Source: Pseudohongiella sp.
GTDB lineage: Bacteria > Pseudomonadota > Gammaproteobacteria > Pseudomonadales > Pseudohongiellaceae
NCBI RefSeq assembly: GCF_011050365.1
Contig: NZ_DRFV01000007.1
Coordinates: 1 to 64,000 of the forward strand
Length of the DNA: 64,000 nucleotides
Reading direction: 5' to 3'
Shown here: piece by piece, positions 37,128 to 46,200 of the stretch
How the letters are laid out: each line of letters starts with the position of its first letter
Numbering within the stretch: the stretch's first letter is position 1
Notes under the pieces: model-generated
The model's input: the letters and a program-made list of their open reading frames with translations, nothing else
What the model was told of the DNA's origin: nothing
Database searches by the model: none
Position numbers and translations under genes: made by a program

Positions 37128-38342
37128 ATGGCACGCCGTATTCTATTGATTACTCAATGGTTTGACCCTGAGCCCACGTTGAAAGGCTTAGTGTTTGCGC
37201 GCGAACTTGTTAAACAAGGGTTTGAGGTGGAAGTATTAACGGGCTTTCCTAATTATCCCGGTGGATACATTTACCCTGGGTATCGAATTAAAATCTTGCA
37301 ACGCGAGGTTATTGATGGGGTGCACATCACGCGCGTTCCTCTTTATCCTAGTCACGATCAGTCGGCTTTTAGAAGAATTTTGAACTATCTAAGCTTCGCT
37401 TTTTCAATACTGATCTATGGTTTGTTCTTCGCAAAACGCGCAGATGTTGTTTACGCATATCATCCGCCGTTAACTGTCGGTATAGCTGCTGGTTTCATTC
37501 GTCTTTTTAGACGAATACCCGTGGTATACGACATACAGGATATGTGGCCAGATACGTTAAAAGCGACCGGAATGATTCGCAGCCGCACGGCCCTTAAGGT
37601 CGTTTCTATAATCTGCACATGGGTGTACGCACGAGTAACCCGTATAGTTGTACTTTCACCGGGTTTCAAGAGATTGCTTATTGAGCGTGGAGTGGCGGAA
37701 ACCAAGATTGATGTGATCTTCAACTGGGCAGATGAGAAATCTTTAATGGAGCCTGAAGGCACTATCCCTGATGTTTTTCCAGAGAATGATCGATTTCGCA
37801 TTCTGTTTGCTGGGAATATGGGGGTGGCACAAGCTCTAGATGCTGTCCTCGACGCTGCAGAGCTATTACAAAGTTACCCTGACAAAATTAGTTTCATTAT
37901 GTTAGGGGGTGGCGTTGACGTGGCAAGGCTTAAAAAAAAATGTAGGGATATGAATCTGGATAATGTTCTATTCCTGCCGCCTGTTCGTATGAATCAAGTA
38001 GGCGCTCTATTAGGCGCTGCGGATGCACTACTTGTGCATTTGCGAGTAGATCCGCTTTTCAAAATTACAATTCCGTCTAAAACACAGGCATATATGGTAG
38101 TGGGTAAGCCTGTAATTATGGCTGTAGATGGTGACGCCGCGAATTTGGTTCGTGAAGCCGATTGCGGTTTTATCGCAGAATCAGAAAACGCACGTAGTAT
38201 AGTCAATGCCGCTCTTAAGATGTCAAGGCTCAGCAATTCTCAGTTGGTTGCCTTGGGCGACAACGCGAAACGTTATTATCAAAAAAATCTATCGCTCAGT
38301 GCAGGTGTAGAGCGGTTTGCCAAAGTATTCAATTCTTTATAG
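37128..38342 (+). CDS. wbuB: WbuB-like glycosyltransferase (probable L-FucNAc transferase)
   Basis: The 404-residue GT4 protein has ILLITQWFDPEPTLKGLVFARELVKQG, VLTGFPNYPGGYIYPGYR, YDIQDMWPDTLKATGM and a donor-site region around 260-360. This is the transferase class that regularly follows fnlABC in E. coli O26-type and Pseudomonas loci, where it adds L-FucNAc. Position 15 bases after fnlC supports the same role. Confidence 0.86.
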   Translation: MARRILLITQWFDPEPTLKGLVFARELVKQGFEVEVLTGFPNYPGGYIYPGYRIKILQREVIDGVHITRVPLYPSHDQSAFRRILNYLSFAFSILIYGLFFAKRADVVYAYHPPLTVGIAAGFIRLFRRIPVVYDIQDMWPDTLKATGMIRSRTALKVVSIICTWVYARVTRIVVLSPGFKRLLIERGVAETKIDVIFNWADEKSLMEPEGTIPDVFPENDRFRILFAGNMGVAQALDAVLDAAELLQSYPDKISFIMLGGGVDVARLKKKCRDMNLDNVLFLPPVRMNQVGALLGAADALLVHLRVDPLFKITIPSKTQAYMVVGKPVIMAVDGDAANLVREADCGFIAESENARSIVNAALKMSRLSNSQLVALGDNAKRYYQKNLSLSAGVERFAKVFNSL

Positions 38343-38368
38343 TTAGCTAGGTTGTTTGAGATACACGT

Positions 38369-39553
38369 ATGGTCAATGACACTGAACATCAATTGGTCAG
38401 CCTTATCAGGGATTTGTATGGCCCTGAGTCTCTGCCGCTTCACCGTCCTGTATTTGAGGGTAGAGAAAAGCAGTATCTAAGTGAATGTATCGACTCGAAT
38501 TTCGTCTCTTCTATAGGAGCAAAAGTTACCGAGTTTGAACAAAGAATTGGCGAGTATACCGGAGGGCGGTTCGCTGTAGCGACAGTAAATGGCACCGCGG
38601 CACTTCATATTGCTTTAAAAGTAGCTGGGGCTAAGCCCGGAGATGAAGTTATCAGCCAAGCACTGACATTTGTTGCTACCTGCAACGCGATCTCTTATGC
38701 GGGCGCAGAACCTGTCTTCATAGACGTTGATTGTGGCACCTTGGGAATGAGTCCTGACGCATTGCAGTCCTGGCTCAATGACAACGCTGAGCGTCGTGCA
38801 GAGGGAGCGTGGAACAAAAACACCGGTGCTCGACTTGTTGCTTGCGTCCCTATGCATACCTTTGGTCTACCTTGCCGCATTCAACAGATTGCGGATGTTT
38901 GTGCAACGTGGGGTATTGCGTTAATTGAGGATGCCGCCGAGTCTTTGGGAAGTTTCGTCAACACGCACTCTGGATGGCGTCACACGGGTACGTTTGGAGA
39001 ATCAGCCACATATAGTTTTAATGGCAATAAGATTATTACCACTGGTGGCGGCGGCATGATTGTTACTAGTGATGAACATCTGTCGAAATCAGCCAAGCAC
39101 CTCACGACGACGGCTAAAGTCCCGCACCCGTATGAGTTTACCCATGATCAAATCGGTTACAACTATAGACTGCCAAACTTGAACGCTGCACTAGGTTGCG
39201 CCCAGATGGAGAAGTTGGAAGTAATGCTTAGGATTAAGTCTGAAATTGCCAACAGCTATCGCCAGTTTTGCAGTGAACACAAGGTACATTTCGTTGATGC
39301 TCCGGCTGGAACTCAGCCTAATTTTTGGTTGAATGCTATACAATTGGAGTCTCGTGAGCAACGCGATGAGTTTCTGAAATATACAAACGCAAATGGCGTG
39401 ATGACACGACCAATTTGGCGTCTAATGAGTTCTCTTGAAATGTTCAAACATTGCCAGCACGATGGACTGAAAAACTCTCACTGGTTGGAGGAGCGTGTAG
39501 TTAACCTGCCGTCAAGCGTACCAGAAAGTGAGTTCTGGAGGCTTCGCCAGTGA
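38369..39553 (+). CDS. LegC-type PLP aminotransferase
   Basis: The 394-residue DegT-family enzyme has VNGTAALHIALKVAGAKPGD, ALIEDAAESLGSF and YSFNGNKIITTGGGGM with the PLP Lys near 219. It resembles LegC-family aminotransferases that act on UDP-4-keto-6-deoxy-GlcNAc. The following gene is a matching 4,6-dehydratase and overlaps by four bases, so the pair probably makes a UDP-4-amino-4,6-dideoxy-GlcNAc-type sugar. Confidence 0.86.
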   Translation: MVNDTEHQLVSLIRDLYGPESLPLHRPVFEGREKQYLSECIDSNFVSSIGAKVTEFEQRIGEYTGGRFAVATVNGTAALHIALKVAGAKPGDEVISQALTFVATCNAISYAGAEPVFIDVDCGTLGMSPDALQSWLNDNAERRAEGAWNKNTGARLVACVPMHTFGLPCRIQQIADVCATWGIALIEDAAESLGSFVNTHSGWRHTGTFGESATYSFNGNKIITTGGGGMIVTSDEHLSKSAKHLTTTAKVPHPYEFTHDQIGYNYRLPNLNAALGCAQMEKLEVMLRIKSEIANSYRQFCSEHKVHFVDAPAGTQPNFWLNAIQLESREQRDEFLKYTNANGVMTRPIWRLMSSLEMFKHCQHDGLKNSHWLEERVVNLPSSVPESEFWRLRQ

Positions 39554-40737
39554 ATATGCTAGAGTTGATAGGGCGCAGTAAGCCACTGTTTGAGGGCGAT
39601 GTGTTGCGCGAAGAGCGCAATTTGTCTGAGTTGGTGGCTAAGAGCCGATTTCTTGTAATTGGTGGTGCTGGCTCAATTGGCCAGGCGGTGGCCCGCGAGA
39701 TATTTAAACGTAGACCCGCCGCTTTGCATGTGGTCGACATCAGCGAAAACAACATGGTTGAGTTGGTGCGCGATATCCGCAGCACCCTGGGTTATATCGA
39801 CGGCGACTTCCGAACCTTCGCCATAGACTGTGGCTCCCATGAGTTTGCAGCCTTGATGAATGCGGGGCAGGGCTACGACTATGTATTGAATCTGTCGGCA
39901 ATGAAACATGTGCGCAGCGAAAAAGACCCATTCACGCTGATGCGCCTGATTGAAGTCAATATCCTGAACACCATTGCCTCAATGCAGCAGGCGAAGAAGC
40001 AAGATGTACATAAATATTTTTGTGTATCAACTGATAAAGCTGCTAATCCAGTGAATATGATGGGAGCAAGCAAACGCATTATGGAAATGTTCCTGATGCG
40101 CGAAAGTCTGACCTTGCCGATATCAACCGCCCGATTTGCCAATGTGGCATTCTCCGATGGTTCCTTGTTGCATGGGTTTAACCAGCGCTTTGCCAAACAG
40201 CAGCCAATATCTGCCCCCAATGATGTACGCCGCTATTTTGTGACACCACAGGAGTCTGGAGAGCTGTGTCTGATGTCAAGTCTGCTCGGCGAGAACAGGG
40301 ATATCTTCTTTCCAAAACTAACCGAAGCATTGGATCTGACGCGTTTTTCCGATATTGCCGTGCGCTATTTGCAGGCGCTGGGTTTCGAACCGTTTGAATG
40401 TGGTTCAGAAGACGAAGCCCGCGGCCGCAGTGCGGAGTTGATTGCGCGCAAGCAGTGGCCCGTTTATTTCTTCGCCAGCGACACCACCGGCGAGAAAGAC
40501 TTTGAAGAGTTCTACACGGACGCGGAAACACTGGATATGGACAGGTTTCCGAATCTGGGTGTGATCAAAAATGAACCGATATTTGATGCTGACAAGCTCG
40601 ATTGGTTTATATCCCGCATCGATGATATTCGTTCTGGCGCCACGTGGGATAAGCCGGAGATTTTGGCGTTGTTTAACGAGATGATTCCGGACTTTAATCA
40701 TAAAGAAACCGGGAAGTACCTTGATAACCGGATGTGA
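39550..40737 (+). CDS. UDP-GlcNAc 4,6-dehydratase (FlaA1/LegB-like SDR)
   Basis: The 395-residue cytosolic SDR has FLVIGGAGSIGQAVAREIF, YVLNLSAMKHVRSEKDP and CVSTDKAANPVNMMGASKRIME with the Met-x-x-x-Lys form of the catalytic site. It lacks the N-terminal membrane region of PglF. It would form UDP-4-keto-6-deoxy-GlcNAc for the upstream aminotransferase. The start is GTG in a GTGA overlap; an ATG two codons on is possible. Confidence 0.86.
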   Translation: MNMLELIGRSKPLFEGDVLREERNLSELVAKSRFLVIGGAGSIGQAVAREIFKRRPAALHVVDISENNMVELVRDIRSTLGYIDGDFRTFAIDCGSHEFAALMNAGQGYDYVLNLSAMKHVRSEKDPFTLMRLIEVNILNTIASMQQAKKQDVHKYFCVSTDKAANPVNMMGASKRIMEMFLMRESLTLPISTARFANVAFSDGSLLHGFNQRFAKQQPISAPNDVRRYFVTPQESGELCLMSSLLGENRDIFFPKLTEALDLTRFSDIAVRYLQALGFEPFECGSEDEARGRSAELIARKQWPVYFFASDTTGEKDFEEFYTDAETLDMDRFPNLGVIKNEPIFDADKLDWFISRIDDIRSGATWDKPEILALFNEMIPDFNHKETGKYLDNRM

Positions 40738-40769
40738 ACGATGGTTGAACGAATAAGGGAGCCTCCAGC

Positions 40770-41546
40770 GTGCAACTGATTTTTGACCATAAGATGCTCA
40801 GGCATATTAATGAATCTGCTGAGAAAGAACACGGCAGATCTTCACGCTTTTTGCGGATGCTAGAGCGTGCTCTCGGTTTATCTGTTATACGGTACCCACT
40901 TGCGTTGGTCGAATACGCGGTCGGATTCCTCCTTGCGCTACCGATTCCCATTTACAGTTCTATTGTGTACGGCGCGATTAGCAGCGCCCGCGGCTTGCCG
41001 CACATGGGAGGTATGTATTTTCGAGCGTTGTATTACCGGCAAAAGCTTGGGCATATGGAAGCAAATGTTTTCATTGATCAGCGTGTGTTCTTTGCCTACC
41101 CGAAAAGAGTAAGTCTGGCCGAGTTTAGCTATATTGATAAAAACGTAATTATCATGAGCAAGTCAGCAATAGTGGGGCGACGAGTACATATTGCGCCGCG
41201 CGTGTTCGTGAGCGGTGGGGGCGAATTTGAGATTGAAGATTATGCTTGCGTTGCTACCAACTCCAATATTATTACGTCGACAGAAATTCTCAAAGATGGC
41301 GCACGTTGCTCTGGACCCATGGTCAGCGCAAGTCAGCGATATGTTTATAGAGCCAAAGTGTTGATAAAAAAGGACGCTTTTATTGGTGCGAACGCGACAT
41401 TGCTGCCGGGAGTCGTGATCGCTGAAGGCTCGGTAGTGGGCGCCGGGGTAACGGTCGCCAAATCCACTCAAGCGTGGGGGGTTTATGTTGGTTCAAAGAC
41501 CCAGAGAGTTTCTGATAGAGAACCGGTGAAGTGGCCTGACGACTGA
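40770..41546 (+). CDS. left-handed beta-helix acyltransferase with hydrophobic N-terminus
   Basis: A 258-residue protein. The first third holds a hydrophobic region (SVIRYPLALVEYAVGFLLALPIPIYSSIVYG) that may bind the membrane. The rest has hexapeptide repeats (FIGANATLLPGVVIAEGSVVGAGVTVAKS). By context it may acetylate the 4-amino group made by the two preceding genes, as PglD does. The start is GTG 40770 with AAGGGAG upstream. The hydrophobic segment is unusual for PglD-like proteins, so an acceptor already on the lipid carrier is also possible. Confidence 0.75.
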   Translation: MQLIFDHKMLRHINESAEKEHGRSSRFLRMLERALGLSVIRYPLALVEYAVGFLLALPIPIYSSIVYGAISSARGLPHMGGMYFRALYYRQKLGHMEANVFIDQRVFFAYPKRVSLAEFSYIDKNVIIMSKSAIVGRRVHIAPRVFVSGGGEFEIEDYACVATNSNIITSTEILKDGARCSGPMVSASQRYVYRAKVLIKKDAFIGANATLLPGVVIAEGSVVGAGVTVAKSTQAWGVYVGSKTQRVSDREPVKWPDD

Positions 41547-41569
41547 TTTTTTGCTTTTAGGAATTGAGA

Positions 41570-42268
41570 ATGATTAGATTGCTGGACATTTTTTTTGCCG
41601 TGCTCGGCCTGTTGGTATTGGGCATTTTTATGATCGGCGCAACAGTAATAAATCTATGCACGGGCGAACACAAGGTGCTTTATAAACAGAACCGGGTAGG
41701 AAAGGATGGCAAGGACTTCAAGTTGTACAAGTTCGCCACCATGCTGGAAAATAGCCCCAATATGTCTGGTGGTCTGGTGACAGCCGTCAACGATCCGCGG
41801 GTGTTGCCGTTTGGCCGTTTCCTTCGCCGCACCAAGGTCAACGAGCTGCCGCAGTTGCTGAATATCATGAAAGGAGACATGAGTTTTGTTGGACCCCGAC
41901 CTCAAACCCGTCCACACTACAGCCTGTATACCCCGGAGCAACAGCGCATCATTGACGCCACGGGGCCTGGGCTGACCGGTGTCGGTTCCTTGTTTTTTCG
42001 CAATGAGGAGCAAATGTTGGTTGATTGTGGCAGCGACCCCATACGCTTTCATGACGAAGTTGTTACGCCTTACAAAGGCGATTTGGAAGTGTGGTATGCG
42101 GAGAACAAGTCGGTTGGCCTGTACTTTAAGATTATTTATCTGACGGCTGCCAGTATTATCAATCGTCACCTAAATACATTGAGCTATTTCAGAGGATTGC
42201 CTACGCCGCCGCCGGCATTGATGGCTTTGTTGACGCCGGAGCAGCAGGGGCTGTTCAAGCGAAACTAA
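41570..42268 (+). CDS. PglC/WcaJ-type initiating phosphoglycosyl transferase
   Basis: The 232-residue monotopic phosphoglycosyl transferase has an N-terminal re-entrant hydrophobic segment (LLDIFFAVLGLLVLGIFMIG) and KQNRVGKDGKDFKLYKFATM, then FVGPRPQTRPHY. It is the small PglC type, without the WcaJ membrane domains. In PglC the catalytic Asp-Glu pair lies in a DELPQ-like stretch; here it reads NELPQ. It probably places the first sugar-phosphate, likely the 4-amino-4,6-dideoxy sugar, on undecaprenyl phosphate. ATG 41570 has AGGA upstream. Confidence 0.88.
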   Translation: MIRLLDIFFAVLGLLVLGIFMIGATVINLCTGEHKVLYKQNRVGKDGKDFKLYKFATMLENSPNMSGGLVTAVNDPRVLPFGRFLRRTKVNELPQLLNIMKGDMSFVGPRPQTRPHYSLYTPEQQRIIDATGPGLTGVGSLFFRNEEQMLVDCGSDPIRFHDEVVTPYKGDLEVWYAENKSVGLYFKIIYLTAASIINRHLNTLSYFRGLPTPPPALMALLTPEQQGLFKRN

Positions 42269-42324
42269 CAATGGCAATCGTACAACTTAGGGATGTAGAC
42301 TGAACTTCTACATATGGATGAAAC

Positions 42325-43587
42325 ATGAATGATCTGAATCTCGCCATCATCGGCCTCGGTTACGTCGGCCTTCCACTCTGCGTGGAGTTTGCCCGCCAGT
42401 ATACAACCATTGGGTTTGATATTTCCCGACGCCGTGTTGATGAGTTGGCACAGGGGATCGACCGCACCCGCGAAGTCGATGAAAACGACCTGAAAGCTGT
42501 AAGCAAAAACGGGCTGCGCTTCTCCACTGAGCTCGACGATATTGCCGACTGCAATATCTATATTGTTACAGTGCCCACGCCGGTGGACCGGCATCACCGA
42601 CCGGATCTGTCGCCACTATTGGGCGCATCAGAAACAGTGGGTAAAGTTTTGAAGCAGGGCGACATCGTTATCTTCGAATCTACTGTCTACCCTGGCGCCA
42701 CCGAGGAAGACTGCGTACCGGTGCTGGAAAAGCAGTCGGGTCTCAAATTCAATGTTGATTTTTTCTGCGGCTATTCACCGGAGCGTATCAATCCGGGGGA
42801 CAATACGCATACCGTGACGCAGATCAAGAAGGTAACCTCCGGCTCCACACCAGAAATTGGTCAGCGGGTAGATGCGCTTTACAAGAGCATCATTACTGCC
42901 GGTACTCACCTGGCGCCTTCCATCAAGGTGGCCGAGGCTGCCAAAGTGATCGAGAATGCGCAGCGTGATGTCAATATCGCTTTTGTGAACGAGTTGTCGA
43001 TGATCTTTAACCGCATGGGCATTCGTACCTCCGATGTTCTGGAGGCTGCGGCCACCAAGTGGAATTTCCTGCCGTTTAAGCCAGGGCTGGTTGGTGGACA
43101 CTGCATTGGCGTGGATCCGTATTACCTGACACAAAAGGCGCAGGAGCTGGGTTATAACCCGGAGATCATTCTGGCTGGTCGACGCTTGAACGACAACATG
43201 GGCATTTATGTAGCCAACCAGGTGGTGAAACTGATGATCCGCAAGGGTCAGAAAATTGAGGGGGCACGCGTATTAATGCTTGGGATGACCTTCAAGGAAA
43301 ACTGCCCGGATATCCGAAATTCCCGCGTAATTGATGTGATCCGTGAACTGGCTGACTTTGGCTGTGTAGTGGATGTTTACGACCCTTGGGCTGATGCCGA
43401 TGAGGTGAGCGAGGAGTATGGTCTGTCCTTGCTGCCGGGAGATCGTGAACCACCCGTGTGTAATTACCAGGCGGTGGTGTTGGCGGTGGCGCACACAGAG
43501 TTTGTTGGTATGCCGCTGTGCCCGACATCGACGCAAGTGGTGTATGACATCAAGTCGGTTTTGCCGGAGAGTGACGGGAGTTTGTAG
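42325..43587 (+). CDS. UDP-N-acetylglucosamine 6-dehydrogenase (WbpA/TviB-like)
   Basis: The 420-residue nucleotide-sugar dehydrogenase has the NAD motif [45 protein letters not shown], and the catalytic Cys in [15 protein letters not shown]. It is closer to WbpA/WbpO/TviB than to UDP-glucose dehydrogenase, so it should give UDP-GlcNAcA or UDP-GalNAcA. That is the missing first step for the WbpB/E/D enzymes 30 kb upstream. It is the last gene of the locus and is followed by a terminator-like hairpin. Confidence 0.9.
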   Translation: MNDLNLAIIGLGYVGLPLCVEFARQYTTIGFDISRRRVDELAQGIDRTREVDENDLKAVSKNGLRFSTELDDIADCNIYIVTVPTPVDRHHRPDLSPLLGASETVGKVLKQGDIVIFESTVYPGATEEDCVPVLEKQSGLKFNVDFFCGYSPERINPGDNTHTVTQIKKVTSGSTPEIGQRVDALYKSIITAGTHLAPSIKVAEAAKVIENAQRDVNIAFVNELSMIFNRMGIRTSDVLEAAATKWNFLPFKPGLVGGHCIGVDPYYLTQKAQELGYNPEIILAGRRLNDNMGIYVANQVVKLMIRKGQKIEGARVLMLGMTFKENCPDIRNSRVIDVIRELADFGCVVDVYDPWADADEVSEEYGLSLLPGDREPPVCNYQAVVLAVAHTEFVGMPLCPTSTQVVYDIKSVLPESDGSL

Positions 43588-43591
43588 GACG

Positions 43592-43678
43592 AAAGGGACG
43601 GGCACTTAAAGGGGACGGAGGGATTTGCATAGCAAATTTTACCTCCGTTTCCTTTAAGTGCCCGTCCCTTTTTTAGTG
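43592..43678 (+). terminator. long terminator hairpin with a REP-like element in its stem
   Basis: A perfect 21-bp outer stem (43592-43612 with 43651-43671) is followed by a T-run (43668-43674), which fits an intrinsic terminator for the whole locus. Inside it is a type A REP-like core, GGGGACGGAGGGATTTGC, whose two mismatches would be G-U pairs in + strand RNA. Confidence 0.85.
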
Positions 43679-43734
43679 TTAACCTGACAGAATCAATAAA
43701 AAGTATCGAATCTGCCTAAAAAGAGAAAAAAATT

Positions 43735-45573
43735 ATGCCGATACAGTTCTTGCCTGATGATGAAGATGTCCGGTCAACTAACACAGGAAGCCAGACTGCT
43801 TTCACTATAGAAAACAACACCGAAGGATTAATTGGTGTTTTCTGGATTGATCACAGCGGTAGCTACAAACCGTATGGATACGTAAGCCCGGGTGGGGAGC
43901 ATTCGTTTAACACGAATACCGGCCACCCATGGTTTATCGAAACTGTTAATGACGATTTTAAGTTTTTCCCGACGCAAAAAGGCGTTATCGAGGTCAATAA
44001 TAAAGGCCCTGTCTTTGTGACGGAAAATGACTCAAGTGAGCAGTTCTTTGGTACATGGAGCACGCTTTGGGGCCACGGCGTACCGGATGTGGCAAAGGCA
44101 TTAGACATTGACGATGCCCATACGCCATTAATCGAAACCCAGATGAATAATCATGCAATTTTGAACATGCTCAACGTACCGGCAGCCTGGGCTCAAGGCT
44201 TGAGGGGAGACGGTGTCAAGGTGGCGGTTCTGGATAGCGGTATTTATACCCATGAAGAGCTTGAAGTTTTTCATGAATACGATGTGACGACCAGGAAAAA
44301 TGACAGTGGTGCTACTGCTGAGTATCTTCATGGCCTTAGAGTAGCCTCCCCAATTGCCGCTAGATACGATGAGCACAAATACAACGGATCGCCTGTGCCA
44401 GATATTTCGGGCGTCGCACCCAATGCGCAGATCATTGATGTCAGGATAACGCAGCAGGGTGGCGGCTCCAACGCTGAAAATATAAAACAGGGAATCGATC
44501 ACGCACTGCAGCAGGGTGCTAAAGTCATACAGATTTCCCAGATTAACAACGGCAACTTTGTATCTCCAATCATCATGGAGTCGGTAAAAAAGGCATTTGA
44601 TAGCGGCGCTCTTGTTGTCTGGGCCGGAGGCAATTTTGGCAGCCCTAACCCGACAGGCCTCGCTTTATCGTCTTTGACAGGTATGAGTATCAGCGTCGGC
44701 AATTACAATTTTGACAATCGTCAGCCTTTCGGTTCTTCCAACCTAGCTGGCGTGGTGAAGTCACCGTATGTGTTCGCCCCGTCCAATGGTTATTATCCTG
44801 ATGGCAATGAAGGCTATGAGCGCGTTGTGGATGGTGGCACCTCGTATGCATCGCCCTATGTATCGGGAATAGCTGCGCTATTATTTCAAAAGTATCCTGA
44901 CGCGACGGTAAGCGACATTATTGACCTTATTGTTGAGTCAAGCTGGATACCGTCGGTAGGGCGCGGAGCTGTGTTTAACAGCAATGGTAATCGCATTGTG
45001 AATCTCGACCTGTTGGATCAGGTGACCCTGGATACTGCGGCCACAGATGTGATTTTGGTGGACGGTCAAATTGCCCAGCACAGCTTTACTGTTGATAGTG
45101 CTGATAAACGGATACTGACGTTTGATAACCAGCAGTTTGATTTCACGGGCGCAGACAGGATCAAATTTGACGATCGGGCCCTTGCCTTTGACATGGAGGG
45201 CAAGGCGGGCGATGCGCTTGAGATCATGTTCGCGCTCACGCAGAGACTGTATTTTGATGATCCCAATATCGTTGGCATACTTTTGAACAAGCTGGACACG
45301 CTGCACAGAGATGAAGTCGTGGAGTTCGCCGCCCTGAATGTACTGGGGCCCAATTGGGATGCCCGGCAGTTAATTGCCACTACGGCGCAGAATATCTATG
45401 GTTTAGGTCCTGACTCCGGGATTGTTGATGTTTTGCTGGCAGTACAAAACACTAGTGGCGCCTCAGATATGGATCTGTTTTGGGATCTGGCAGAAAGTGA
45501 GCAAAATCACGTCAATATCGGGCTGGTGGGGATGCAGGCTGATGGGCTTGAGTACAACCCGGTCTATGGATAG
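43735..45573 (+). CDS. subtilisin-like serine protease with N-terminal VHL-beta-like domain
   Basis: A 612-residue protein. Residues 21-85 resemble the beta domain of the von Hippel-Lindau protein (IENNTEGLIGVFWIDHSGSY, then PYGYVSPGGEHSF and GHPWFI). The S8 protease domain has Asp167 (VAVLDSGI), His199 (EYLHGLRVA), the oxyanion Asn300 (WAGGN) and Ser370 (GGTSYASP). The C-terminal part from about 440 includes DRIKFDDRALAFDMEGKAGD, like the ends of proteins exported by type I secretion. There is no signal peptide. It is followed by a G-rich hairpin and faces a minus-strand gene. Confidence 0.85.
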   Translation: MPIQFLPDDEDVRSTNTGSQTAFTIENNTEGLIGVFWIDHSGSYKPYGYVSPGGEHSFNTNTGHPWFIETVNDDFKFFPTQKGVIEVNNKGPVFVTENDSSEQFFGTWSTLWGHGVPDVAKALDIDDAHTPLIETQMNNHAILNMLNVPAAWAQGLRGDGVKVAVLDSGIYTHEELEVFHEYDVTTRKNDSGATAEYLHGLRVASPIAARYDEHKYNGSPVPDISGVAPNAQIIDVRITQQGGGSNAENIKQGIDHALQQGAKVIQISQINNGNFVSPIIMESVKKAFDSGALVVWAGGNFGSPNPTGLALSSLTGMSISVGNYNFDNRQPFGSSNLAGVVKSPYVFAPSNGYYPDGNEGYERVVDGGTSYASPYVSGIAALLFQKYPDATVSDIIDLIVESSWIPSVGRGAVFNSNGNRIVNLDLLDQVTLDTAATDVILVDGQIAQHSFTVDSADKRILTFDNQQFDFTGADRIKFDDRALAFDMEGKAGDALEIMFALTQRLYFDDPNIVGILLNKLDTLHRDEVVEFAALNVLGPNWDARQLIATTAQNIYGLGPDSGIVDVLLAVQNTSGASDMDLFWDLAESEQNHVNIGLVGMQADGLEYNPVYG

Positions 45574-45606
45574 GAAATCTACCGGAAAATAGAGGTTGGC
45601 GCTTCA

Positions 45607-45650
45607 GGGGCAGGGGGGGATTGCGTGACAAATCCCCCCGTCCCCTTTTT
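45607..45650. terminator. G-rich REP-like hairpin between convergent genes
   Basis: An imperfect palindrome (left GGGGCAGGGGGGGATT, right AATCCCCCCGTCCCC) is followed by TTTTT. It lies between a + strand protease gene and a - strand pfpI-type gene, so it could terminate the protease transcript. It is a diverged relative of the other REP-like elements. Confidence 0.75.
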
Positions 45651-45651
45651 A

Positions 45652-46200
45652 CTAGTGCCGACCCTCAGCCAACTCCTCCAGCATCTTGTCGATAAACTGT
45701 GGAATGTCATCAGGCTTGCGGCTGGTCACCAACCCATCGTCGACCACCACGGGTTTATCCACCCAGTGTGCGCCGGCGTTTTCCAGGTCGGTTTTGACCG
45801 ATTCGAATGAGGTCATGGTTTTGCCTTTGACCGCGTCTGCCGTTATCAGCACTTGCGGGCCGTGACAAATGGCAAAAATCGGTTTGGCCTCGCGCACAAA
45901 ATCGCGGGCGAACGCCACGGCGCTTTCGTCATTGCGCAGGGCATCAGGGTTCATCACACCGCCTGGCAGCATCAGCGCATCGTAGTCTTTGCTTTTGGCT
46001 CTGACCGCCGTCAGGTGGACGGCGAAACGATCGCCGGTTTTATCGTGGTGCATGCCCTGGACTTCACCGGGTTTCAGTGACACCACGGTGACCTTGGCGC
46101 CGGCTTCGCGCAGCGCGTCTTTGGGCTTCTGGAACTCGACTTGTTCAAACCCGTCGGCGACAAGAATGGCGACATGTTTGTTGGCTAATTGTGTATCCAT
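45652..46200 (-). CDS. DJ-1/PfpI-family protein (YhbO/YraA type)
   Basis: The 182-residue protein has the conserved Glu in ILVADGFEQVEFQKP and the nucleophile Cys in FAICHGPQVLITAD with the following His. Family members are general stress proteins with protease, glyoxalase or deglycase activities reported. It is alone on the minus strand between two + strand genes, with GGAGGGA just upstream as ribosome binding site. Confidence 0.9.
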   Translation of the reverse strand: MDTQLANKHVAILVADGFEQVEFQKPKDALREAGAKVTVVSLKPGEVQGMHHDKTGDRFAVHLTAVRAKSKDYDALMLPGGVMNPDALRNDESAVAFARDFVREAKPIFAICHGPQVLITADAVKGKTMTSFESVKTDLENAGAHWVDKPVVVDDGLVTSRKPDDIPQFIDKMLEELAEGRH

